Program-made: the position numbers and the translations under genes
Part shown: positions 15,572 to 23,735 of the stretch, in pieces
How positions within the stretch are numbered: the first letter of the stretch is position 1
Layout of the letters: every line of letters begins with the position of its first letter
The notes under the pieces: model-generated
What the model was told of the DNA's origin: nothing
The model's database searches: none
The model's input: the letters and a program-made list of their open reading frames with translations, nothing else
Assembly: GCA_021405325.1 (NCBI GenBank)
Contig: QWII01000008.1
Span: 62,001-126,000 of the forward strand
Direction of reading: 5' to 3'
DNA: 64,000 bases
Source of the DNA: Caldilinea sp. CFX5
GTDB lineage: Bacteria; Chloroflexota; Anaerolineae; Caldilineales; Caldilineaceae

Positions 15572-15784
15572 ATGACACAACCACAAAACCCAACCAGTGA
15601 TCTACCTAAAATCAGCGCACCGGCCCGGCGTGCGTTAACCGCGGCCGGCTATCAGCGGTTGGAGCAATTGACCCAGGTTAGTGAAGCAGAACTTTTACGG
15701 TTGCATGGTATGGGGCCGAAGGCCATCGGCATCCTACGGCAGGCGCTTCAGGAAAGAGGATTAACATTTACGCAAAATCAGTGA
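15572..15784 (+). CDS. Helix-hairpin-helix small protein (RNAP alpha-CTD-like)
   Basis: The 70-residue protein reads SAPARRALTAAGYQRLEQLTQVSEAELLRLHGMGPKAIGILRQALQERGLTF: one HhH fold with the LHGMGPKAI hairpin, as in the C-terminal domain of the RNA polymerase alpha subunit. It is long enough only for this domain, and may bind DNA or serve as an adaptor. AAGGAG lies 9 nt ahead of ATG 15572 and 3 nt ahead of an ATG at 15566; the first is chosen. Neighbouring genes suggest a role in the same stress-type operon. Confidence 0.75.
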   Translation: MTQPQNPTSDLPKISAPARRALTAAGYQRLEQLTQVSEAELLRLHGMGPKAIGILRQALQERGLTFTQNQ

Positions 15785-15823
15785 ATGAATCCGCCTGATT
15801 AACGTAAAATAGGAGGATAAGCA

Positions 15824-16498
15824 ATGACCATTCTCTTTGAACAACGCTTCTCCGACTCTCCTTTGATCGAAACCGTCACCCAAGGGTACACCCCCTGCGC
15901 CGGCTCGACGATCCGCCCGGCGGAGTGTCATTGGCACATGGTGGTTGTACGGCGTGAGGGAAAGGCGCAACTGCTGGTGGTTGGCCCTTTGCCCAAGGCA
16001 GGCGCGGTTTCGTGGGGCGAAGGGGCGGAGATTTTGTGGATCAAGTTTAAGCTGGGCGTCTTTATGCCCCAGCTGCCCATTGCCCACTATCTGGACCGGG
16101 AGACGGTTCTGCCGGCAGCGACGGGGCGAACCTTTTGGCTACAGGGGGCAACTTGGCAATTGCCAACTGTCGAGAATACCGAAACCTTTGTCGAACAACT
16201 GGTGAGCGAGGAGTTGTTGGTGATCGATCCGCTGGTGGGCGCGGCGCTGCAAGATCAGTTGCTTATCACGTCGCCGCGCACCGTGCGCCACCACTTTTTA
16301 CGCGCCACCGGCTTGCCCCAAGGCACAATTCGGCAAATGCAACGCGCGCAACAAGCGGCGACCTTGCTCCGCCAAGGAGTTTCCATTCTCGATACCGTGG
16401 ATGCGCTAGGATACTTCGATCAACCCCACCTTACCCGTTCCCTCAAACAATTTGTTGGGTACACGCCGGGGCAGCTTCTTCCGCCGCCGTCACCATGA
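15824..16498 (+). CDS. AraC-family transcriptional regulator, copy 2
   Basis: The 224-residue protein has an N-terminal DUF6597-type domain (FSDSPLIETVTQGYTP, FKLGVFMPQLPI, TFWLQGATWQLPT) and a C-terminal AraC HTH (ILDTVDALGYFDQPHLTRSLKQFVGYTPGQL). It is a paralogue of the regulator at 6041-6784, lacking that protein's C-terminal extension. TAGGAGG precedes the ATG. As the last gene of the plus-strand run from 14428 it may regulate that operon; the pair bracket the whole small-enzyme block. Confidence 0.85.
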   Translation: MTILFEQRFSDSPLIETVTQGYTPCAGSTIRPAECHWHMVVVRREGKAQLLVVGPLPKAGAVSWGEGAEILWIKFKLGVFMPQLPIAHYLDRETVLPAATGRTFWLQGATWQLPTVENTETFVEQLVSEELLVIDPLVGAALQDQLLITSPRTVRHHFLRATGLPQGTIRQMQRAQQAATLLRQGVSILDTVDALGYFDQPHLTRSLKQFVGYTPGQLLPPPSP

Positions 16499-16610
16499 TT
16501 TGCCGTTTTATACAAGACAGGGGCCGTTGCGGGGATTATAATACAAATGTTCTATACAAGAACGACTGCATGTCCGTAAAGAATGATAGCAACAAAAGGG
16601 TGGGATACTT

Positions 16611-17084
16611 ATGCAACGAATTACAACCTTCTTAACCTTCAACAACCAGGCCGAGGAAGCCATCAACCGCTATGTCTCGATCTTTCCTAATTCCCGCATC
16701 TTGAGCGTCAATCGCTATGGCGAAGGGGCGCCCATGCCCGCCGGCACACTTATGTCCGCCACCTTTGAGTTAGAGGGCCAACAATTTAGCGCACTCAATG
16801 GCGGCCCGCATTTTACCTTTTCCGATGGCATCTCGCTTTTTGTCAGTTGCCAGACGCAGGAAGAGGTCGATGACTTGTGGGAGAAGCTAGCAGCCGGCGG
16901 TGCACCGGGGCCGTGCGGCTGGCTCAAAGATCGCTTTGGCGTCTCCTGGCAAATCATCCCCACGGTGCTTGGCGAGTTGTTAGGCGATCCTGATCCGGCC
17001 AAGGCGCAACGCGTGATGCAGGCGATGTTGCAGATGTCGAAGATTGAGATCGCTGAGTTACGACGCGCTTATGAGCAAGCGTAA
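16611..17084 (+). CDS. PhnB-like VOC family protein
   Basis: The 157-residue protein starts QRITTFLTFNNQAEEAINRYVSIFPNSRI and has ALNGGPHFTFSDGISLFVSC, DDLWEKL and a C-terminal GWLKDRFGVSWQIIP, the standard pattern of the PhnB / 3-demethylubiquinone-9 methyltransferase-like VOC group. Despite old names, these are not methyltransferases; most have unknown function. Length is normal. Ribosome binding site: AAAGGGTGGG ahead of the ATG. It is followed at once by a 31-bp-arm palindrome. Confidence 0.85.
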   Translation: MQRITTFLTFNNQAEEAINRYVSIFPNSRILSVNRYGEGAPMPAGTLMSATFELEGQQFSALNGGPHFTFSDGISLFVSCQTQEEVDDLWEKLAAGGAPGPCGWLKDRFGVSWQIIPTVLGELLGDPDPAKAQRVMQAMLQMSKIEIAELRRAYEQA

Positions 17085-17094
17085 GCAGTTGACT

Positions 17095-17163
17095 CATCTA
17101 CGGAGAGTGTGAACACCTGGCAGGTGTGCGAAACCTGCCAGGTGTTCACACTCTCCGTAGATG
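17095..17163. repeat. Long inverted repeat, 31-bp perfect arms
   Basis: Arms 17095-17125 and 17133-17163 are fully complementary with a 7-nt loop, ten bases after the VOC stop. The arm contains ACCTGGCAGGT, itself a palindrome, as in the elements at 13179 and 17475. Confidence 0.9.
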
Positions 17164-17172
17164 GGCGAATGA

Positions 17173-17430
17173 TTAAGGCGCTGCTTCAACCACCCATTGA
17201 AAAAAGCGCCCGCTGACCGCCAACCCATCACCAGCCGAGATACTCACTTCATATCGGTGAAATAAGGCCCCAAGTGACAAATGGCGCATTACTGGGTGCG
17301 GAAGAGGAATTTGCCGGTGGCGCCATCAGCGGTCAATGTCCCATCCGGGACGCGATAGGGGCTGGCGGCGACCTGGATCGCCGGCGCGACAAAGGGCGGC
17401 TCATTGCGCAAGCGCGCCAACACTGTCTAT
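17173..17430 (-). pseudogene. Degraded coding remnant, unrecognised
   Basis: On the minus strand one frame reads NEPPFVAPAIQVAASPYRV and on to FLFRTQ-stop; a second, shifted frame continues with ALFHRYEVSISAGDGLAV and ends VVEAAP-stop at 17173. This looks like the frameshifted C-terminal part of a protein, but I do not recognise the family. Nothing else is seen between the VOC gene and the binding-protein gene apart from palindromes. Confidence 0.3.
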
Positions 17431-17436
17431 TTCTTT

Positions 17437-17526
17437 GGCTCATGTACAGAAAGTGTGAGGTCTCAACCAGCCGCACCTGTCAGGTTTCGCAAACCTGACA
17501 GGTATTCACGCTTTCCGTACATGAGC
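17437..17526. repeat. Nested inverted repeat
   Basis: Outer arms 17437-17458 and 17505-17526 match at 20 of 22; inner arms 17475-17487 and 17491-17503 are perfect over 13 bp and share the ACCTGTCAGGT core with other elements here. Confidence 0.8.
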
Positions 17527-17571
17527 CATTTCTTTTTGCTAGGGCTTACAGAAGAGCGCCAGGCGCCACCA

Positions 17572-17604
17572 GCAGTCCGCCTTTTGGGCGAAAAGGCGGA
17601 CTGC
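17572..17604 (-). terminator. Hairpin after the binding-protein gene
   Basis: Perfect 14-bp arms (17572-17585, 17591-17604) with a 5-nt loop lie 12 bp beyond the stop of the minus-strand gene. No T-run follows on the minus strand, so Rho-independent action is uncertain. Confidence 0.5.
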
Positions 17605-17615
17605 GGTTCCGACCG

Positions 17616-19196
17616 TTATGCTGCCAACCAGGCTTCATGCAAGTAAATCACGCTCTGGAGTGTATAGACCACCCCTTGGGCATTGGCGCGCTGGGCATAG
17701 AAGGCGGGGCGGAAGTAGGGGACAAGGGTGCCGCCTTCTGCCTGGATGATCTGTTGCGCTTTGGCATAGATTTCCTGGCGTTTGGCAACCTCCGCTTCGC
17801 CGCGCCCGGCCTCGATCAAGGCGTCTAAGTCGGCATTTTTCAGACCACTTTCGTTCCAGGGGCCAGCAGAATGATAGACCAGGGACAAAATGGTGTCGGC
17901 GCTGGGGAAGAGCGACCAGTTGCTGACAACGAGCGGACTTTGCATCCAATGTTCCGTCCAGTAGTTGCTGCCCGGCACTTCTTCAATCTTCACCGTAATG
18001 CCGGCGGCTTTTACCATCTCCTGGAAAGCCACGGCAGTAGCAACCATGCCGGGGCGCAGGTCGGCAGTGTAAAGGGTGATTTCCAGCCCATCGGGGTAGC
18101 CGGCTTCGGCCAGCAACGCTTTGGCCTTTTCCGCATCATGGGCAAAGGCGGGCAGATCGGCGGCAAAGGGATGATTGGGTGGCAACGGCTGATCATTGCC
18201 GATCACCCCCTGGCCCTGCAACACCGCCTGCACCATTCCCTGACGGTCGGTGGCATATTTGAACGCCTGGCGCACGCGCACATCGGTGAATGGCTCTTGA
18301 TCGAGCCGCATGATAATGGGTTGGTAGAAGCCGCTCTCTACCTCGCTCACGACAACCGACGGATCACCGCTCAGGGCCGGGACGCTTTCGGCGGTCAGTT
18401 GCCAGAGCAGATCAACGGTGGCGCTGCTCAACGCCGCCACCTGGTTGGACATTTCAGGCATGACGACAAAGCGCACCTCATCCAGGTAGGGCTGGCCGGG
18501 ACGCCAGTAGCTTTCGTTGCGCACCACAGTCACGCTTTCGCCGGGGACAAATTCCTGAAAGCGGAAGGGGCCGGTGCCGGAGGGGGCAGCGACTAACTCT
18601 TCAACGGTGCGATCATGGGGCATGATGAGGGCCATGTTGACCGGGTCGCCCAGCAAGAGCGGGAAATCGACATGCGGGCTTTTGAGGGTGAAGCGCACAG
18701 TATAATCATCCACCGCCTCGGCTTTCTCCACAAAGCGGAAGGTTCCCTGGGCCGGCGAACCGAAATCCGGCCCCAGAATGCGCTCAAAGGTATGAACCAC
18801 ATCCTTGGCCGTAAAGGTCGTGCCATGATGGAAGGCGACCTCTTCGCGCAAGGTGAAAGTCCAACGCAGTTGATCGTCCGTCACTTCCCAAGCAGTGGCT
18901 AAGGCCGGCTGCGGCTGCAAAGCGACATCATTCCAGACCAAACTGTCATAGAGGGCGCCATGCACAATGGCATCTTGAATGGCCGGCGCCAGGTTCGGGT
19001 CGAGGCTACTTGGGCCAGCTTGCATGGCAATGCGCAGGGAACCGCCCTGCTGCGGTTCACTTGCTGTCCCGGCTGCCGGTGCGGCGACCGGCGCCGCCAC
19101 CGGCGCACACGCCGCCAACAGCAACGCGACCGAAGCGCCGCCGGTCAAGCTAAGAAATTGTCGTCGATTGATTGCGAGATTAGTTGTGACAGACAT
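17616..19196 (-). CDS. Peptide/nickel-type ABC substrate-binding lipoprotein (Tat signal), copy 2
   Basis: The 526-residue protein is a family 5 solute-binding protein (SBP_bac_5). It has a twin-arginine motif (NRRQFLSL, residues 10-17), a hydrophobic stretch and a lipobox LAAC with the lipid cysteine at 30, so it is probably exported folded and anchored outside. Motifs of the family: LRIAMQAGPSSLDPN, LREEVAFHHGTTFTAKDVVHTFE, GTGPFRFQEF, DVRVRQAFKYATDR. Tat export of this family is uncommon and may mean a cofactor or early folding. It is the last gene of the minus-strand block with two permeases and a P-type ATPase; AAGGAG precedes ATG 19196. Confidence 0.85.
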   Translation of the reverse strand: MSVTTNLAINRRQFLSLTGGASVALLLAACAPVAAPVAAPAAGTASEPQQGGSLRIAMQAGPSSLDPNLAPAIQDAIVHGALYDSLVWNDVALQPQPALATAWEVTDDQLRWTFTLREEVAFHHGTTFTAKDVVHTFERILGPDFGSPAQGTFRFVEKAEAVDDYTVRFTLKSPHVDFPLLLGDPVNMALIMPHDRTVEELVAAPSGTGPFRFQEFVPGESVTVVRNESYWRPGQPYLDEVRFVVMPEMSNQVAALSSATVDLLWQLTAESVPALSGDPSVVVSEVESGFYQPIIMRLDQEPFTDVRVRQAFKYATDRQGMVQAVLQGQGVIGNDQPLPPNHPFAADLPAFAHDAEKAKALLAEAGYPDGLEITLYTADLRPGMVATAVAFQEMVKAAGITVKIEEVPGSNYWTEHWMQSPLVVSNWSLFPSADTILSLVYHSAGPWNESGLKNADLDALIEAGRGEAEVAKRQEIYAKAQQIIQAEGGTLVPYFRPAFYAQRANAQGVVYTLQSVIYLHEAWLAA

Positions 19197-19249
19197 GGTT
19201 GTGTTCTCCTTATGGTATTGAATAATAGTTGGGATAGGACAGTACCATT

Positions 19250-19374
19250 TACCCCTCCCTACCCAGACTGGGGAGGGAACTGTTGTGCGTTCAATCATTC
19301 CTCTAGGGAGGGAGCTGTTGTGCGTCCAATCGTTCCTCACCCAGCCTGGGGGAGGGTAGGAGGGGGTGTTTGCT
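19250..19374. repeat. Inverted/direct repeat element of the CCCTCCC family
   Basis: GGGAGGGA-CTGTTGTGCG occurs twice in direct order (about 19271 and 19310), flanked by CCCCTCCCTACCC on the left and GGGGGAGGGTAGG on the right. It is a shuffled relative of the elements at 22568, 25347 and 48437. The stop of the P-type ATPase gene lies inside it. Confidence 0.7.
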
Positions 19375-21462
19375 GGTCAGGGTGGCGTGGTTCTTCTGTT
19401 CCAGCAACGCCGGACGCATGGCATTGAGCGAGCCGCCGATCAGGCTGAGGACATAGATGGACGCCGCCGTCAGAAAGCCAAAGTGAAAGAGAAAAACGCC
19501 GGCTATGGCAAAGACCCCCGGCGCTACGGCCCACAGCCGGCTGCGGCGCATCGTGCCATCGAAGTTGTCGGCCAGGTGAAAGAGAGTGGGCAGGTGGTGC
19601 AGGGTGGCGTCCATCAACACAATCTGGGCGGTGTCCGTAGCGACGGTGGTCGCGCCGCGCAGGGAGACGGAAACGTTGGCCTTCTTCAGCGCAATGCCGT
19701 CATTGATGCCGTCGCCGACAAAACAGACATGGCGGCCCTGCTCTTGCAACGCTTCAATAAAGCTGGCCTTTTGCTCCGGCAAGGTGTTGGCCTGATAGTG
19801 GTCGATGCCCAACTGTTCGGCCAGACGGCGCGTCGGCTCTTCCTGGTCGCCGGAGAGAATGTACAAGGTTAAGCCACGGGCGTGTAAGTCGGCCACCACC
19901 TGGCTGATCTCCGGGCGCAGGGTCGGTTTTAGCACAATGACGCCGGCCAGTTGCTGATCCAGCGCCACCATCACCAGCGAGTAGCCCAGTTCATGGCTGC
20001 TGCTTTGCACTTCTTGTACGGCCGGCGGGAGATCAATTCCCTCCATGGCCATAAAGCGTTCACTGCCGACCCGCACCAGACCGATGGCAAAGCGGACCTG
20101 AATGCCATAGCCGACCTGATAGTGCGCCTCCTCGGTGGGGGGGAGGGCCAAGGCACGCGCTTCGGCGGCGGCGACAATCGCCTGGGCAATCGGGTGGCTG
20201 AGACGGGCCTCGGCAGCGGCGGCATAGGCAAGCAGTTTATCCTCGCTGAGATCGAGGCAGGGGTGAATGGCGTGGATTTGGGGCTGTTCTTGGGTCAAGG
20301 TGCCGGTTTTGTCAAAGACGATGGTGTCGATCTCCTTCAGCAGTTCCAGCGAGCGCCCGTCTTTGATCAAAATCCCCTGGTGGGCGGCGCTCTGAAGATA
20401 GTTCAACATGCTGATCGGGCCGGTGAGGCGCAAGCCATAGCCAATCGAGGATTCCAACACCCCCAACGCGCCATTGATGCCCACCAGCGGTAAGGCCAGC
20501 GCGCTGATCGCCAGGGTGGGCAAGGTCGCGGCATTACTTAAGGCGATGCTGCGGCTCTCGATCTGTTGCTTGTAATCAATCGTCTGGTTGAGGATTGCGC
20601 CAATTTGAGCCGCCGCCGTGGCCGCGCCGGCCTTCTCCACCCGGATAAAGATTTTACCCATCAAGACAAAGGTGCCGGCAAAGACCGCATCACCCTCGCC
20701 CTTTTCCGCCGGTTTCGCTTCGCCGGTCAAAATGTGTTGATCGACCGACGCCGCGCCGCTGCTGACCACGCCATCCGCCGCAATCACCTGGCCTGCACCG
20801 ACGATGAGGGTGTCGCCGGCCTGTAGGTGGGCGAAGGGCGCCTCCACTTCCATGCCACCCACCAGCACCCAGACGGTGCGCGGCTGTTGACCAAAGATAT
20901 TGACCAGACTTTTGCGCGATTGATCTTCGGTGCGCGCCAGCAGCTTGCGACAGAGCGCGGTCATGGTAAACGCGCCAAAGGCAAAACCATAGTAGCCGCC
21001 GGCAATAATGCCCAGCGCCAGCGCCAGATCAATGGTTTCTGCCGTAATTCGTCCTTTTTGCTGCCAGCCGGCATAGGCAAAGCGCGCACTGTTCCAGGCA
21101 ATGTAGAGAACGGCGGGCAGATCAAGGATCAGTAGCGGTGGAAAGGCCAGTCGCCCGACCGCCGTTACGCCCAACATGGTCAAGGCAAAGCGCAGATGAC
21201 TGTCCGCCTGTTTTTCCGCTGCGCTCGGTTCGTATGGCTCGGCCGCGGCGGTGAGATCGGTCAGTTGCTGCCGGCGTGCATCGTTGTGAAAAGGATTCAG
21301 CGCCTGGCCGGCGCTTTGCACCTGTTGCAACAGCGTCGGCGTATACTGTGTCGGCTGGGCAGGCGCATCCGTCAATCGATCGATGAGCTTGGGGGCGCGA
21401 CCGTTGTGGGCATTGCGTTGCGCGCCATTGGTGAGGGTGGCGACCAAATTGCGCAGCACCAT
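19303..21462 (-). CDS. P1B-like P-type ATPase lacking the CPx motif, copy A
   Basis: The 719-residue protein has all the catalytic parts of a P-type ATPase: actuator LTGEAKP, phosphorylation site DKTGTLT (D384), the LSHPIAQ nucleotide-domain HP, and GDGIND. The heavy-metal (P1B) class needs CPx in the sixth membrane helix; here the matching place reads SIG (about 339-341), followed by TGPISML. No N-terminal CxxC metal domain exists. The hinge reads VSVSLRGATTVATDTAQIVLM, unlike canonical GIAMGxGTD. Transported substrate is therefore unknown; it is not a standard Cu, Zn or Cd pump. The last 11 residues are read from a palindrome element. It lies between two binding-protein genes and two permeases. 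Confidence 0.75.
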   Translation of the reverse strand: MVLRNLVATLTNGAQRNAHNGRAPKLIDRLTDAPAQPTQYTPTLLQQVQSAGQALNPFHNDARRQQLTDLTAAAEPYEPSAAEKQADSHLRFALTMLGVTAVGRLAFPPLLILDLPAVLYIAWNSARFAYAGWQQKGRITAETIDLALALGIIAGGYYGFAFGAFTMTALCRKLLARTEDQSRKSLVNIFGQQPRTVWVLVGGMEVEAPFAHLQAGDTLIVGAGQVIAADGVVSSGAASVDQHILTGEAKPAEKGEGDAVFAGTFVLMGKIFIRVEKAGAATAAAQIGAILNQTIDYKQQIESRSIALSNAATLPTLAISALALPLVGINGALGVLESSIGYGLRLTGPISMLNYLQSAAHQGILIKDGRSLELLKEIDTIVFDKTGTLTQEQPQIHAIHPCLDLSEDKLLAYAAAAEARLSHPIAQAIVAAAEARALALPPTEEAHYQVGYGIQVRFAIGLVRVGSERFMAMEGIDLPPAVQEVQSSSHELGYSLVMVALDQQLAGVIVLKPTLRPEISQVVADLHARGLTLYILSGDQEEPTRRLAEQLGIDHYQANTLPEQKASFIEALQEQGRHVCFVGDGINDGIALKKANVSVSLRGATTVATDTAQIVLMDATLHHLPTLFHLADNFDGTMRRSRLWAVAPGVFAIAGVFLFHFGFLTAASIYVLSLIGGSLNAMRPALLEQKNHATLTSKHPLLPSPRLGEERLDAQQLPP

Positions 21463-21470
21463 CAGTTCTC

Positions 21471-21625
21471 CTCTCTATAATACGTTGAAACAAGAGCGAC
21501 GGCGGGCGGAACGATATAAAGAAACGCGTTTTATCCAGTGAAGCCTTTCGCCTTCAGCCGGAAGACACGGTGCAGATCAACGGCTACGTAGAAGGGTTGC
21601 ACCGCAAATACCCGAAGCGTAGACT
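21471..21625 (+). pseudogene. Remnant of an ATPase-nuclease gene: head joined in frame to tail
   Basis: From about 21471 the sequence matches the upstream region, first nine codons (KKRVLYSEA) and last part (EDTVQINGYVEG) of the intact gene at 27966-29687. The ends are joined in frame (KKRVLSSEAFRLQPEDTVQ), with about 530 codons missing; the start codon has changed from GGGATG to CGATAT and the far 3-prime end runs into the permease gene. It proves that a second copy of this family once stood here. Confidence 0.75.
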
Positions 21626-21628
21626 GCT

Positions 21629-22540
21629 TTACCCGGCGGCGCGCCCCCCGCGATCCAGCCCCAGCGCCTTTGCCAGCGCACCGGCCAGCAGGTTGACGCC
21701 GATGATCAAGGTGCTGATCGCGCCAATGGGAAAGAAGGTGGCCCACGGTGACAGCGCCAATACGTCACGACTATCGGCGATCATCAACCCCCAGTCGGGC
21801 GTAGGCGGGGTAACGCCAAAGCCGAGGAAGGAGAGCGCACTGAAGGAGAGCAACATCCACGACCAACGCAAGGCGCCTTCCACCAACAGAATATCCAGCA
21901 CATTGGGCAGCAATTCCCGGAAGATGATCGTGCGTGGCCGTGCGCCCATAGCATAGGCCGCGATGATAAAATCGCGAGCGACAAAATCGAGTGTCGTGGC
22001 CCGCGCAATCCGAATCACGGAAATGCCAAAGAGAAACCCCAACGCCAGGATCAAGACGCCGGTCGCTGTCCCAAAGAGACTGGCGATCAGCAAGAGGATG
22101 AGGAGCCGCGGCAGCGCCAGAATGGTATCCACCAGCCGCATGACTATTTCATCCACGATCCCCCCCACGTAGGCGAGCGTCATCCCCAATAGACCGCCCC
22201 AGGTAATCGCCAACCCTGTCCCGACCATCGTCACCAGCAGGGCAATGCGTCCGCCCAACAGCGTGCGCGTAAAGACATCGCGCCCCAGTTTATCAGTGCC
22301 AAAGAGATGTTCAGCCGAGGGTGCGGCGCGAATGGCCGCCGTATCGAATGCGGCGGGATCATAGGGGACAATGGCTGGCGCGGCCAATGCCAGAGCAAGG
22401 TGCAGCGCCACAATGATCAAGCCAACCAGGCCAGATGGTGAACGGCGCAGCCCCAACCAGATGTCCCAGAACGGGGAATAGCCGGGTTGACCCACGGCGC
22501 GAATTTTGGGCAAGGCGGGGGCGGATAGAGCAGTCGTCAT
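21629..22540 (-). CDS. Peptide/nickel-type ABC permease (DppC-like)
   Basis: The 303-residue inner-membrane permease has an N-terminal helix (about 35-55), the periplasmic LFGTDKLGRDVFTRTLLGGR segment typical of DppC/OppC/NikC, several further helices and the ATPase-docking EAA loop IIAAYAMGARPRTIIFRELLPN. Length is normal. It pairs with the DppB-like permease 142 bp upstream to form the channel. The ABC ATPase subunits (DppD, DppF) are not in this window; they must be encoded elsewhere or be shared. Its stop abuts a gene remnant, so a junction of rearranged DNA lies right there. Confidence 0.9.
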   Translation of the reverse strand: MTTALSAPALPKIRAVGQPGYSPFWDIWLGLRRSPSGLVGLIIVALHLALALAAPAIVPYDPAAFDTAAIRAAPSAEHLFGTDKLGRDVFTRTLLGGRIALLVTMVGTGLAITWGGLLGMTLAYVGGIVDEIVMRLVDTILALPRLLILLLIASLFGTATGVLILALGFLFGISVIRIARATTLDFVARDFIIAAYAMGARPRTIIFRELLPNVLDILLVEGALRWSWMLLSFSALSFLGFGVTPPTPDWGLMIADSRDVLALSPWATFFPIGAISTLIIGVNLLAGALAKALGLDRGGRAAG

Positions 22541-22567
22541 GGGTAACTCTTTTCTTTGTCTGGCGCC

Positions 22568-22657
22568 AACCCCTCCCTAGCCCTCCCCAGTTTGGGGAGG
22601 GAACCGTTGTGCGCTCGACAATTCCCTCCCTTATCAGGGGAGGGTTAGGGAGGGGTT
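22568..22657. repeat. Inverted repeat of the CCCTCCCC family
   Basis: Arms 22568-22588 and 22637-22657 match at 20 of 21. Inside is GGGAACCGTTGTGCGCTCGAC, which is nearly the loop of the element at 25347. It fills the gap between the two permease genes. Confidence 0.85.
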
Positions 22658-22682
22658 CGTAGTTACGACTCCACGCAAAACG

Positions 22683-23639
22683 CTATCGCACGGCACGCGG
22701 CGACCGCAGGCGGGGATTCAAGAGCAGGGTCAACAGATCCGCACCCAAGTTGACGAACACATAGATGACCGCCATCACCATGGCGATGCTCTGCACCAGC
22801 GGCAAATCACGGTCGTAGATGGCGGCTAATAAGAGCGTGCCAATGCCGGGATAGTTGAAGACCTTTTCAATGACAAAGAGACCGCCGATCAGCCAGGCAA
22901 TGGTTAAGGCCGCAATGGTCAAGGTGGGTAAGAGCGCATTGGGCAAGGCGTGGCGCAGGACGATCCAAACGCTAGTCACGCCTTTCATGCGCGCCACCCG
23001 GATATAGTCGCTGCGCATCACCTCGATGATGCTGGTGCGCACAACACGTAGGATGTAGGCCGTGAGCAGGATGATCAACGTCAGGATCGGCAGCACGATA
23101 TTGGGCAACAGTTCCAGCAACGGTGCATCCGGGTTGACGAGCGCGACGGCAGGAAAGAGCCGCCACTGGATGCTGAACAGGTAGATGAGCAGGGTCGCCG
23201 TGACAAATTCGGGGAGACTCATGCCAATTAATGAAACGGTTGAAATGAACAGATCGGGCAGCCGATCGCGGGTGAGACCGGCCACGATGCCCAGCCCAAT
23301 CGCCAACGGGAAGCCGACCAGCGCCGCTGTGATCCCCAGCACCAGGCTATTGCGCAGACGCATCCAGAGAAAGGTGTTGATCGGCTCGCCACGGGCCAAC
23401 GAATGACCCAGGTCACCACGTACCAGGCCACCAGCCCAGACAAGAAAGCGCTCTGGGGCCGGGCGGTCGAGGCCCAGGGTGATGCGGAGTCGATCCACCT
23501 CTTCGGTTGTGGCATCACGCCCCAGATAGGCCGTCGCGGCATCGCCCGGCAACAATTCCACCATGATAAAGACCAGCAGCGAAACTAAGGCCAGAATGAT
23601 GAGCGCTAGGGAAAAACGCTGCACGAGCAATCTGCCCAT
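22683..23639 (-). CDS. Peptide/nickel-type ABC permease (DppB-like)
   Basis: The 318-residue permease starts MGRLLVQRFSLALIILALVSLLVF and has VELLPGDAATAYLG, the GLDRPAPERFLVW segment and the EAA-type motif DYIRVARMKGVTSVWIVLRHALPNA, all typical of DppB/OppB/NikB. Six membrane helices are expected. It is upstream of the DppC-like gene and downstream of binding protein 1 (97 bp), all on the minus strand, so they form one transporter unit. Substrate could be peptides, nickel or another small molecule. Confidence 0.9.
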   Translation of the reverse strand: MGRLLVQRFSLALIILALVSLLVFIMVELLPGDAATAYLGRDATTEEVDRLRITLGLDRPAPERFLVWAGGLVRGDLGHSLARGEPINTFLWMRLRNSLVLGITAALVGFPLAIGLGIVAGLTRDRLPDLFISTVSLIGMSLPEFVTATLLIYLFSIQWRLFPAVALVNPDAPLLELLPNIVLPILTLIILLTAYILRVVRTSIIEVMRSDYIRVARMKGVTSVWIVLRHALPNALLPTLTIAALTIAWLIGGLFVIEKVFNYPGIGTLLLAAIYDRDLPLVQSIAMVMAVIYVFVNLGADLLTLLLNPRLRSPRAVR

Positions 23640-23735
23640 TGCGCAAACTCCTTGTCAAGTTACAGCAAGTGTAGGGCTTCCACTGGGAGCGCCGCCATCC
23701 CTGGCGGCCTGGCGGCGTTCCCAGTCGCTTGCCTG

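Noticed and set aside
17274..17646. Short plus-strand frames in the 17.2-17.6 kb gap
   Set aside because: They cross palindromes, lack ribosome binding sites and show no recognisable family; the minus-strand remnant is a better reading.
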